Shown here: positions 54,918 to 62,252 of the stretch, one piece after another
Numbering within the stretch: the stretch's first letter is position 1
Layout of the letters: each line of letters begins with the position of its first letter
Assembly: GCF_003265345.1 (NCBI RefSeq)
Contig: NZ_QFWW01000023.1
Location: forward strand, 310,001 to 374,000
DNA from: Lentzea terrae
Lineage (GTDB): Bacteria; Actinomycetota; Actinomycetes; Mycobacteriales; Pseudonocardiaceae
DNA: 64,000 bases
Direction of reading: 5' to 3'
Translations under genes and position numbers: made by a program
Notes under the pieces: model-generated
The model's database searches: none
The model's input: the letters and a program-made list of their open reading frames with translations, nothing else
What the model was told of the DNA's origin: nothing

Positions 54918-55049
54918 GGCCGAACCCTAACGGCCACTCACACGGCCGCAGCACATCCCCCACACGGGCGGAATCCGATCTTTCGATCACTAGAACGAGT
55001 GACTACGGTGAACAGTCACACGGCGCGTGTGTGAAGGGTAGGTGCCGCG

Positions 55050-56018
55050 GTGGCCGCGGATTCCGGGCACGCCGAGTCGGTCAACGAACCGAACGGTCAC
55101 CCGACCGGGGGTCTGCCGACCCCCCTCGCCGAGACGCTCCGCTACGGGCCGTTCCACCGCGCCCTGCGCGAGGCGATCGCCCACCGGGGCCTCTCGCTCG
55201 CCCGGCTGCGCGCCCACCTCGAGCAACTCGGTGTCCAGGTCGGCCAGTCGACGCTTTCGTACTGGCAACGCGGCCTGCGTCACCCCGAAGTCCCCCGCGC
55301 CATCAGCACAGTGCGCGCTTTGGAGTCCGTGCTGCGCCTGCCGCCATCGTCCTTGTTGGACCTGATCGGCCCGCGCAACGCCAACTCCTACGCGCCACGC
55401 CCGGTGGCGACCTGGCCGGAGCCCGCGCCGCTGCTCTCGGCGTTCGACTCCGTACCGGAGGCCGCGCGCGGCAACGCCGACCTAGAGGTGCTGTCCGTGC
55501 ACGACACCGTGCAGCTGGGCATGCACCGCGAACAGCGCTCGATCACGACGCGGCTGGTGGTGCGGGCGGTGCGGCAAGGCCCAGACCGGTACCTGGTGGT
55601 GCACCGCGGCGACGAAGGATCGTTGATCGAGAACGCGATGGTGCGCGCCGGCGAAGGCTGCCGGCAGGGGCGCCTGCGCCGGGAAAGCGCATCCCGCAAC
55701 CTGGCCGTGGAAATGCTCTTCGACCGCAGGCTCGCGGCCGGCGAGGAGCACGTCTTCAGCTTCACCATCGTCGACGACACCGGCGGCGCGAGCCCTGGCC
55801 ACCACCGGACGTTCCGCGACGTGTGCGGTTCGTACCTGGTGCAGCTGTCGTTCCACAGACGGGCGCTGCCCGCGCGCTGCATCAAGCAGTTCCGGGCCTC
55901 GGCCGACGCGACGCCGGTCGACGTCGAGGAGCTGGTGTGCGGGCTCGGCGGCGTCGTCAGCGCGTACTTCGGCGACGTGGGGCCTGGCATCGCGGGCATC
56001 GCCGTCGAGTGGAGTTAG
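55050..56018 (+). CDS. Helix-turn-helix regulator, actinobacterial XRE-like
   Basis: This 322-residue protein has an N-terminal lambda-repressor-type helix-turn-helix (REAIAHRGLSLARLRAHLEQ, then STLSYWQRGLRHPEVP) and a C-terminal domain of about 200 residues without a recognised fold. It is probably a DNA-binding regulator; targets unknown. The start is GTG 55050. It ends at a set of hairpins shared with the convergent TerD-like gene. Confidence 0.75.
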   Translation: MAADSGHAESVNEPNGHPTGGLPTPLAETLRYGPFHRALREAIAHRGLSLARLRAHLEQLGVQVGQSTLSYWQRGLRHPEVPRAISTVRALESVLRLPPSSLLDLIGPRNANSYAPRPVATWPEPAPLLSAFDSVPEAARGNADLEVLSVHDTVQLGMHREQRSITTRLVVRAVRQGPDRYLVVHRGDEGSLIENAMVRAGEGCRQGRLRRESASRNLAVEMLFDRRLAAGEEHVFSFTIVDDTGGASPGHHRTFRDVCGSYLVQLSFHRRALPARCIKQFRASADATPVDVEELVCGLGGVVSAYFGDVGPGIAGIAVEWS

Positions 56019-56026
56019 ACCTGGGG

Positions 56027-56043
56027 TCTGGGGTGTCCCCAGA
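56027..56043. terminator. Short hairpin after the XRE-like gene
   Basis: TCTGGGG-TGT-CCCCAGA, 7-bp perfect stem nine bases after the stop. A second imperfect hairpin (GTCCGCG/CGCGGAC) follows at about 56063-56081. Confidence 0.55.
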
Positions 56044-56111
56044 AGACACTGCGCACGACGCGGTCCGCGCTCTCCGCGGACACACGTCGTCTGAGTGAGC
56101 ACGAGGAGAGC

Positions 56112-56176
56112 GAGAGGGCTGATAGACCGGCGGTCCGAAGACCATTCCGGTTCCGGATTTAGAAGGAAGCCCTCTC
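56112..56176. other. Structured convergent intergenic segment
   Basis: GAGAGGGCT (56112-56120) and AGCCCTCTC (56168-56176) are perfectly complementary around a 47-base loop containing CCGG-rich inner repeats. It lies just beyond the TerD-like gene's stop on the opposite strand and may be its terminator. Confidence 0.4.
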
Positions 56177-56211
56177 ATGGCCTCGCGTGCGCCACGTTAG
56201 CAGCGAAACCC

Positions 56212-58209
56212 TCAGTCCGACAGCATGTTTCCCAGTTCCGCAACGGTGACGCCGGGGCGGGTCAATCCAATGTGGATCGCTGGAGCGTCCGATGTGGAAC
56301 CCTTGCGCTCGAACAGTTCCACCACCCTGCGCACGGTGAAGTACCTGCGGTACAACGCCGCCGATGCGATCAGCCGCACCAAGTCGCGGTTCTCCTCGAC
56401 CCGGTTGCCCCACGCGGTGCCGCGCAGGTAGAGGTGCAGCCAGGTGCCGTACCAGGTGTCGCCCTCCCGCTCGAACATCATCGGCAACGCGATCTTTCCC
56501 TTGCCGCGCATCGACGATCGCGCCCGCACCGTGCTGGGTTCGAACGGCTTGCCCAGCTGGTCGAGGTCGCGGGTCATGAACCCGAACGTCGACTCGGCGA
56601 CAGCGTCGAACCCCTCGCCGGCGTAGATGTTCACCTGCGGCACGACGTACTTCGCGGTGACCACGTCCCGATGGAGATCGAGGAACTCGGTCGCGCCGTT
56701 CGGCGCTTCGGTGAGGTCGCCGGAGTGGAAGGCGCCGGTGTCCGTCAGGCGCGTCCACGACACCTGGCCCTGGTACTGGAAGTTCTCGTCCAGCAACACG
56801 GCAGACAGGTCGTAGTCGGTGCGCTTGGAGCTCTGCCGCCAGTGCACGAAGAACCGCAGGACATCGCCTTCGAGCCGCAGCTTCGAACCGCGTGGCAGCA
56901 CGCCGAAGCCGTCCTCGGTGGCGGTGCCGGACATCGGCACGACGACGTCGAGCACCTCCTGGTCGACGGTCAGCGCGGAGAAGTCCGGCAGCCTGCGCAC
57001 CAGCTCGTCCTCCACCACCGCGACGATCGCACTGACGGCGTCAGGATCGAGCGGCGGGCGGTCGTCGTCCGCGATCCAGACCTTGCGGCTGCGGCTTGCG
57101 AAAACCCGTGCGGTGTCTGGCTTTTCGCGGTTTGACAGGTGCTCCAGCACCGATACCAGCACGCGTCCGGACACGTCGGGCACGGCAACTGCCACGGCTT
57201 CGGCGACACCAGCGGCGCCGTTGCGGATCAGCCGGTCGACTTGGCGCAGCAGTAGGCCGGGCGCCTTCGAGAGGATGCGCAGCGCGAGGTCAGGATCGTT
57301 CTCCGCGAACGCCACTTCCACCTGGCCGGCGAACGACCGGGTGGTCTTCTCCTTGCGCGCCACCGCGAACACGTCCTGCGCCTGCTCGAACGGGTGCTCG
57401 TGCGGGTGCAGCCGCTCCCCCAGCCGCTTCCACGCCTCGCGGTGCTGGTTGACGTCGCCGAACTTGCTCGGCGCCACCTCGTTCAACGCGGCGAGCAGCG
57501 CGCGGCGCTCCGGCCTGCGGAACGACCGGAAGCGGGTCGGTTCCCGCAACGTGACGTCGCCGCCGGAGGCCTCTGCCGCCAGGCGCAGGACGTCCGTCAC
57601 CGTGTCGATCTCGATCAACGGCCGCTGCGCGACGAGGCGCGCGGCGTTGAGGATCGCGCGGTTCTCCCTGGTGGGGATGGTTTCCGGCGCGAGGTCGAGG
57701 CGCTGCGTCGCGAGCTCGCCCAGCAACGCCCGGTCGTCCTCGCCGAGCGGGATCGGGCTCGCCGCGAGCTCCAGGTAGAGGCGGCTGATCTCCTCGTCGA
57801 GGGTGCCGCCGAGGTGCAGGACGGTGACGCGGTCCTTGAGCGACGGGATCAGCTCGTCGTGCGCCTTCAGCATTTCCTCGTACGAGTGCTGGACGCGGCC
57901 GTACTCGGTCAGGTCGAAGAGGCACTCCAGCCAGAACTCGACGGTGTCCGGCACGTTGTGCGGGAAGTCCTTGAAGTACGGGTTGTGCTGGGCCTGCGCG
58001 CCGACCAGTTCCTTGACCGCCCGGACGACGTCGTGTGCGTACTCCACCGCGTCCGCGAGGTTCGAAACGTGCTCGAGCAGCTCGCGCGAGGCCTTGAAGC
58101 CGACCTTCAGCAGCGCGGCGTCGAGCTGTCTGGCGGTCGTGCCGCCATCGCCCGCTGCGCCGTCCGACAGGGGCACGCGCAGGGTCTTCTTGATGATGGT
58201 CGTCCGCAC
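56212..58209 (-). CDS. Large protein with C-terminal TerD-like domain
   Basis: This 665-residue cytoplasmic protein has a helical N-terminal 450 residues that I do not recognise (AVEYAHDVVRAVKELVG, VEFWLECLFDLTEYGRVQHS). The C-terminal part has TerD-family pattern: DVVVPMSG, RTDYDLSAVLLDENFQYQG, then GAFHSGDLTEAPNGATEFLDL, calcium-binding residues of tellurite-resistance/stress proteins. TerD-type proteins occur in stress and possibly defence operons. No other ter genes are nearby. The start codon is at 58209. Gene convergent with the XRE-like regulator. Confidence 0.75.
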   Translation of the reverse strand: MRTTIIKKTLRVPLSDGAAGDGGTTARQLDAALLKVGFKASRELLEHVSNLADAVEYAHDVVRAVKELVGAQAQHNPYFKDFPHNVPDTVEFWLECLFDLTEYGRVQHSYEEMLKAHDELIPSLKDRVTVLHLGGTLDEEISRLYLELAASPIPLGEDDRALLGELATQRLDLAPETIPTRENRAILNAARLVAQRPLIEIDTVTDVLRLAAEASGGDVTLREPTRFRSFRRPERRALLAALNEVAPSKFGDVNQHREAWKRLGERLHPHEHPFEQAQDVFAVARKEKTTRSFAGQVEVAFAENDPDLALRILSKAPGLLLRQVDRLIRNGAAGVAEAVAVAVPDVSGRVLVSVLEHLSNREKPDTARVFASRSRKVWIADDDRPPLDPDAVSAIVAVVEDELVRRLPDFSALTVDQEVLDVVVPMSGTATEDGFGVLPRGSKLRLEGDVLRFFVHWRQSSKRTDYDLSAVLLDENFQYQGQVSWTRLTDTGAFHSGDLTEAPNGATEFLDLHRDVVTAKYVVPQVNIYAGEGFDAVAESTFGFMTRDLDQLGKPFEPSTVRARSSMRGKGKIALPMMFEREGDTWYGTWLHLYLRGTAWGNRVEENRDLVRLIASAALYRRYFTVRRVVELFERKGSTSDAPAIHIGLTRPGVTVAELGNMLSD

Positions 58210-58313
58210 CTCGCCAGTAAAACCCGCACGTCAACCGTAAAAACGCTGGCGACTTCGAGGCGCCCGTTGCTACTTTTCCGGCGACCGTGCGAGAGACCGA
58301 GGAGGTGGTACCC

Positions 58314-58364
58314 GTGAACGTTTCGACATGGGTGCTCCCCTGCGGGGTCACGGTCGGGCGGTAG
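58314..58364 (+). CDS. Possible 16-residue leader peptide
   Basis: GTG 58314 has an excellent ribosome site (GAGGAGGTGG) eight bases upstream and encodes VNVSTWVLPCGVTVGR then TAG. It ends 45 bp before the hydrolase ATG, in the same frame. It could be a translated leader or uORF; no conserved peptide is known to me. Translation is inference. Confidence 0.35.
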   Translation: MNVSTWVLPCGVTVGR

Positions 58365-58409
58365 GTCGTCCGGGAGCGCCGTTCACTCCCGTTGGAAGGC
58401 ACGACCTCC

Positions 58410-59138
58410 ATGCACTTCACTTCCGAACAGCGCCTCGACAACGGCGTTCTCGAGCGCAGGTTCACCGTCGGCGACGTCCCCGGCATCCTCTGGACCCGCG
58501 GGTCCGCACCGGCGCCGTTGGTCCTGATGGGCCACCCCGGCGGACTGGACATGATGTACCCGCGGCTGGCGGCCAGGGCTCTCGGCACCGTCGCGGAGGG
58601 CTACGCCGCGGCCACCATCGAGCTGCCCGGCGCCGGTGACCGCCCCCGGCTGGCCGGCGTCGATGCTGCCCGTGCCGAACTGCTCAAGGCGATTCAGGCC
58701 GGCGAACCGGTCTCGGACGACATCGTCGAGCGGCTCGTCCTCCCCCTGGTCGACCAGGCCGTGCCGGAATGGCAGGCCGCTCTGGACGCCCTCCTCGCGC
58801 TACCCGAGATCAACGATGGCCCGGTCGGAATCGCGGGAGGGGTGATCTCCATCGGCGTCCGGCTGGCGGTGGTCGAGCCGCGTATTTCGGCCGCGCTGCT
58901 GTTCGCCGGGAGTTACGTGCCGCGCAGCACGTTCTCAGAGGCGCGGCAGGTCACCATTCCACTGCTTGTGTTGCTGCAGTGGGACGACGAGGGCAATGAC
59001 CGGCAGATGGCGCTGGATCTGTTCGATGCGTTCGCGTCCAAGGAGAAGACGTTGCACGCTAACATGGGTGGTCATACCGGAATACCGGCGTTCGAAGGTG
59101 AATCCGCGAACCGGTTCTTCGCCCGGCACCTCAGGTAA
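58410..59138 (+). CDS. Alpha/beta-hydrolase-like protein with altered nucleophile
   Basis: This 242-residue protein is of the dienelactone-hydrolase-like group: RRFTVGDVPGILWTRGS, LMGHPGGLDMMYPRLAAR, IELPGAGDRPR, LLVLLQWDDEGNDRQ (acid) and NMGGHTGIPAFE (His). At the nucleophile elbow, where GxSGG is expected, the sequence is GIAGGVIS, so the nucleophile is Ala. It may be inactive as an esterase or use another residue. ATG 58410 with GGAAGG upstream; an in-frame TTG at 58392 is possible. Confidence 0.78.
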   Translation: MHFTSEQRLDNGVLERRFTVGDVPGILWTRGSAPAPLVLMGHPGGLDMMYPRLAARALGTVAEGYAAATIELPGAGDRPRLAGVDAARAELLKAIQAGEPVSDDIVERLVLPLVDQAVPEWQAALDALLALPEINDGPVGIAGGVISIGVRLAVVEPRISAALLFAGSYVPRSTFSEARQVTIPLLVLLQWDDEGNDRQMALDLFDAFASKEKTLHANMGGHTGIPAFEGESANRFFARHLR

Positions 59139-59192
59139 TTCCACCCGTTTGGGCACGGTGTTGTTTCTGCTCCATCGCCTAACGTCGGAGCA

Positions 59193-60047
59193 ATGAACGG
59201 CGATCCGTCGACTCCGTACAGCCGCGACCTCGGCGACGAACTGCGCCAGGTGCGGGAGCGCTACACGACGTTCCGCGGTCGGCGGATCGCCCGCATGCTC
59301 GGGTGGGATCCGGGCAAGGTCTCCAACATCGAGCACGGCAAGGTGCGGGCGACGGAGATCGACATCATCCAGTACCTGGGCCGGTGCGGACGTCCGCAGA
59401 CGTTCATCGAGGACTTCCTGAGCCGGTACCGGTCAGCGTTCGACCACTACTTCGTGCAAGTGCCGACCAACCTGCGCACGGTGACGATGGCGGAGTCGAG
59501 TGCCGACAAGATCACGACGTACAACCTGACGGCCATTCCGGGCTTGGTGCAGACCGAGGAGTACGCGACGGCGTACTTCGAGATCGGTGGGGTGGTCAGT
59601 CCAGAGGACATCAAGACGTTTGTCCGTTTCCGGATGGAACGGCAGGCGATCCTCCAGCGGCCGAATCGCCCGCATTGCACCTTCTACGTTCACGAGAATG
59701 CGCTGCGGCTCAAAGTCGGCAGTGACGAGGTCATGGAGGACCAGCTCATGAGGCTGCTCTTCCACACGCACGTCATCCGGATCGTGCCCGCCTCGATTGG
59801 CGCAGCAGGGATCTTCGACGCTCCGTACGTGCTGTGGGAGTACGAGAAACGCAGCAGCGTCGCTTACACGGAGTCCGACCTCGCGATGGTGTTCGTGCAG
59901 GACCTGGCCGGAGTCAAGATGTGCAAGTCGATCTTCGCGCGGCTGGATGCGCTGGCCCTCAGTGAGGAACAATCGCGGTCGATGGTGGCGGATCTCGCCA
60001 GCCGATCGCGGGAGGACCTCAGTGGCCGGAAACTGCACCTGGCGTAA
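59193..60047 (+). CDS. XRE-family regulator with DUF5753 domain
   Basis: This 284-residue protein has a helix-turn-helix (RRIARMLGWDPGKVSNIEHGK) and the DUF5753 C-terminal domain (ITTYNLTAIPGLVQTEEYATAYF, RFRMERQAILQRPNRP). These proteins pair with DUF397 proteins, resembling the BldB/AbaA-type regulatory pairs of actinomycetes. The next gene is DUF397 and overlaps it by 26 bp. Confidence 0.9.
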   Translation: MNGDPSTPYSRDLGDELRQVRERYTTFRGRRIARMLGWDPGKVSNIEHGKVRATEIDIIQYLGRCGRPQTFIEDFLSRYRSAFDHYFVQVPTNLRTVTMAESSADKITTYNLTAIPGLVQTEEYATAYFEIGGVVSPEDIKTFVRFRMERQAILQRPNRPHCTFYVHENALRLKVGSDEVMEDQLMRLLFHTHVIRIVPASIGAAGIFDAPYVLWEYEKRSSVAYTESDLAMVFVQDLAGVKMCKSIFARLDALALSEEQSRSMVADLASRSREDLSGRKLHLA

Positions 60048-60198
60048 GAGCAGCTACAGCGGCAACACCGACGGGGGTCAGGAATGCGTCGAGGTGGCGT
60101 TTGCCCAGGCTGTGCGTGTGCGTGACTCCAAGAACGCCGCCGGCCCCGAGCTGAAGTTCAGCGTCGAGGCGTGGCAGGGGTTCATCGAAGCTCGGTAG
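60022..60198 (+). CDS. DUF397 protein
   Basis: This 58-residue partner of the preceding regulator reads WRKSSYSGNTDGGQECVEVA, VRVRDSKNA and FSVEAWQGFIEA, the DUF397 signature. It starts at GTG 60022 with GGGAGG seven bases upstream, inside the regulator's end. Its last 17 bp overlap the convergent gene at 60182. Confidence 0.88.
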   Translation: MAGNCTWRKSSYSGNTDGGQECVEVAFAQAVRVRDSKNAAGPELKFSVEAWQGFIEAR

Positions 60199-60640
60199 GC
60201 AGCGGCAGGTCCAGCAACTCCAGGAACCGCGCCGTCTTGATCTCGACGAACACGTCGACGTCCTCGACGTCCACTCCCTCGTCCAACGAGAGATCGTCGG
60301 GGTTCTCGTCCTCGGCCAGGTAGCCGAGGATCTCCGCCTGCTTGGCGGGGGCGTCACCGGTGTTGTGCAGCGCCCACCACGCGGCCAGCCCTGCGGCCTC
60401 GCGCAGGACGTCCGTGGGGTCGGAGGCGTTGTCGTTCTCGAAGTAGGTGCGCGGCGTCAGGCCGAGGTAAGCGACACCGGTGCCGGGGCCGTGAGGCGCG
60501 TAGACGACCGAGGCGATGTCGCTGTCGTGGATGTCGATCCACAGGAACGGCTCGACGAGCGGCGGAAGCTCGCCCTCGGACAGCGTCTTCCATGAGCCGT
60601 GCTCGTAGGCGAAGGTGCCGAAGAATCCCACAGCGCACAT
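60182..60640 (-). CDS. Acidic protein of unknown function
   Basis: This 152-residue protein begins MCAVGFFGTFAYEHGSWKTL and ends with an acidic C-terminus (DEGVDVEDVDVFVEIKTARF). I recognise no domain. The start is ATG 60640, five bases after the ahcY terminator hairpin, so either its transcript starts at the ATG or it depends on read-through. Its stop overlaps the convergent DUF397 gene by 17 bp. Confidence 0.65.
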   Translation of the reverse strand: MCAVGFFGTFAYEHGSWKTLSEGELPPLVEPFLWIDIHDSDIASVVYAPHGPGTGVAYLGLTPRTYFENDNASDPTDVLREAAGLAAWWALHNTGDAPAKQAEILGYLAEDENPDDLSLDEGVDVEDVDVFVEIKTARFLELLDLPLPTELR

Positions 60641-60644
60641 GAAA

Positions 60645-60679
60645 CAGGGGCCTCCCGCGACGCGCGCGGGAGGCCCCTG
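60645..60679 (-). terminator. Terminator of ahcY
   Basis: CAGGGGCCTCCCGCG (60645-60659) and its perfect complement (60665-60679) form a 15-bp stem with loop ACGCG, 11 bp after the ahcY stop. Confidence 0.85.
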
Positions 60680-60690
60680 GCAAAGCGAGC

Positions 60691-62154
60691 TCAGTAGCGG
60701 TAGTGCTCCGGCTTGAACGGGCCCTCGACGTCGACGTCGATGTACTCGGCCTGCTCCTTGGTGAGCTTGGTCAGCTCGCCGCCGAGCGCCTCCAGGTGGA
60801 TGCGGGCGACCTTCTCGTCCAGCACCTTGGGCAGGCGGAAGACCTCGTTGTCGTACTCCTCGTGCTTGGTGAACAGCTCGATCTGCGCGATCACCTGGTT
60901 GGAGAAGGAGTTCGACATGACGAACGACGGGTGGCCGGTCGCGTTGCCCAGGTTCATCAGGCGGCCCTCGGACAGCACGATGATCGTGCGGCCGTTCGGG
61001 AAGATCCACTCGTCGACCTGCGGCTTGATGTTGTTCTTGCGGATGCCGGGGTAACGCTGAAGGCCGGCCATGTCGAGCTCGTTGTCGAAGTGGCCGACGT
61101 TGCCCAGGATCGCCTGGTGCTTCATCTGCGCCATGTGCTCGACGGTGACGACGTCCTTGTTGCCGGTCGTCGTGATGACGATGTCGGCGATCGGCAGGAC
61201 CGTCTCGAGCTTCGCGACCTGGTAGCCGTCCATGGCGGCCTGCAGAGCGCAGATCGGGTCGATCTCGGTGACGATCACGCGGGCGCCCTGGCCGCGCAGG
61301 GACTCGGCCGAGCCCTTGCCGACGTCGCCGTAGCCGCAGACGACCGCGACCTTGCCGCCGATCAGGACGTCGGTGCCGCGGTTGATGCCGTCGATCAGCG
61401 AGTGGCGGATGCCGTAGCGGTTGTCGAACTTCGACTTCGTCACGGCGTCGTTGACGTTGATGGCCGGGAAGAGCAGCTCACCGGCGGCGGCCAGCTGGTA
61501 CAGGCGCATGACGCCCGTCGTGGTCTCCTCGGTGACGCCGCGGATGCCCTCGGCGATGTTCGTCCACTTCTTGCCGTCCTTGGCGAGCGACGCGCGGAGC
61601 GTGTCGAGGACGATCTTCCACTCCTCCGGGTCGTCGTCCTCGGCGTTCGGGACCACGCCCGCCGCCTCGTACTGGACGCCCTTGTGGACGAGCAGCGTCG
61701 CGTCGCCGCCGTCGTCCAGGATCATGTTCGGGCCCTTGCCGTCCGGCCACGTGAGCATCTGCTCGCACGTCCACCAGTACTCCGGCAGCGTCTCGCCCTT
61801 CCAGGCGAAGCAGGCGACGCCCTTGGGCTCCTCCTCCGTGCCGTACGGGCCGACGACGACGGCGGCGGCCGCGTGGTCCTGGGTCGAGAAGATGTTGCAG
61901 GAGGCCCAGCGGACCTCGGCGCCCAGGTCGACCAGCGTCTCGATGAGCACGGCGGTCTGGATGGTCATGTGCAGCGAGCCCGAGATGCGCGCACCCTTGA
62001 GCGGGTACACGCCGGAGTACTCGCGGCGGAACGCCATCAGGCCGGGCATCTCGTGCTCGGCCAGGCGGATCTCCTTGCGGCCGAACTCGTGGAGTGAGAG
62101 ATCGGCGACGGCGAAGTCGATCCCGTTGCGGGTCTGCAAGCGGTCCGCAGTCAT
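60691..62154 (-). CDS. ahcY: Adenosylhomocysteinase
   Basis: This 487-residue NAD-dependent enzyme hydrolyses S-adenosylhomocysteine to adenosine and homocysteine, removing the product of methyltransferases. Motifs are LHMTIQTAVLIETL, the NAD loop VCGYGDVGKGSA, GNVGHFDNELDM and the C-terminal FKPEHYRY. Length matches the mycobacterial type, which has an insert of about 40 residues near position 150. The start is ATG 62154 with GGAGG at eight bases. Monocistronic. No SAH riboswitch seen in the leader. Confidence 0.96.
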   Translation of the reverse strand: MTADRLQTRNGIDFAVADLSLHEFGRKEIRLAEHEMPGLMAFRREYSGVYPLKGARISGSLHMTIQTAVLIETLVDLGAEVRWASCNIFSTQDHAAAAVVVGPYGTEEEPKGVACFAWKGETLPEYWWTCEQMLTWPDGKGPNMILDDGGDATLLVHKGVQYEAAGVVPNAEDDDPEEWKIVLDTLRASLAKDGKKWTNIAEGIRGVTEETTTGVMRLYQLAAAGELLFPAINVNDAVTKSKFDNRYGIRHSLIDGINRGTDVLIGGKVAVVCGYGDVGKGSAESLRGQGARVIVTEIDPICALQAAMDGYQVAKLETVLPIADIVITTTGNKDVVTVEHMAQMKHQAILGNVGHFDNELDMAGLQRYPGIRKNNIKPQVDEWIFPNGRTIIVLSEGRLMNLGNATGHPSFVMSNSFSNQVIAQIELFTKHEEYDNEVFRLPKVLDEKVARIHLEALGGELTKLTKEQAEYIDVDVEGPFKPEHYRY

Positions 62155-62252
62155 TGCGAAGTCCTCCAAGGCACTTCAGAGAGGGTGTCGTCCGACCATA
62201 CCGCCCGCTGATGCACCACTATGACCCCCACGCTGGGTGAGGGAGGTCTCGG

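Noticed and set aside
62155..62252. SAH riboswitch in the ahcY leader
   Set aside because: The short leader shows only a ribosome site and none of the conserved pseudoknot sequence.
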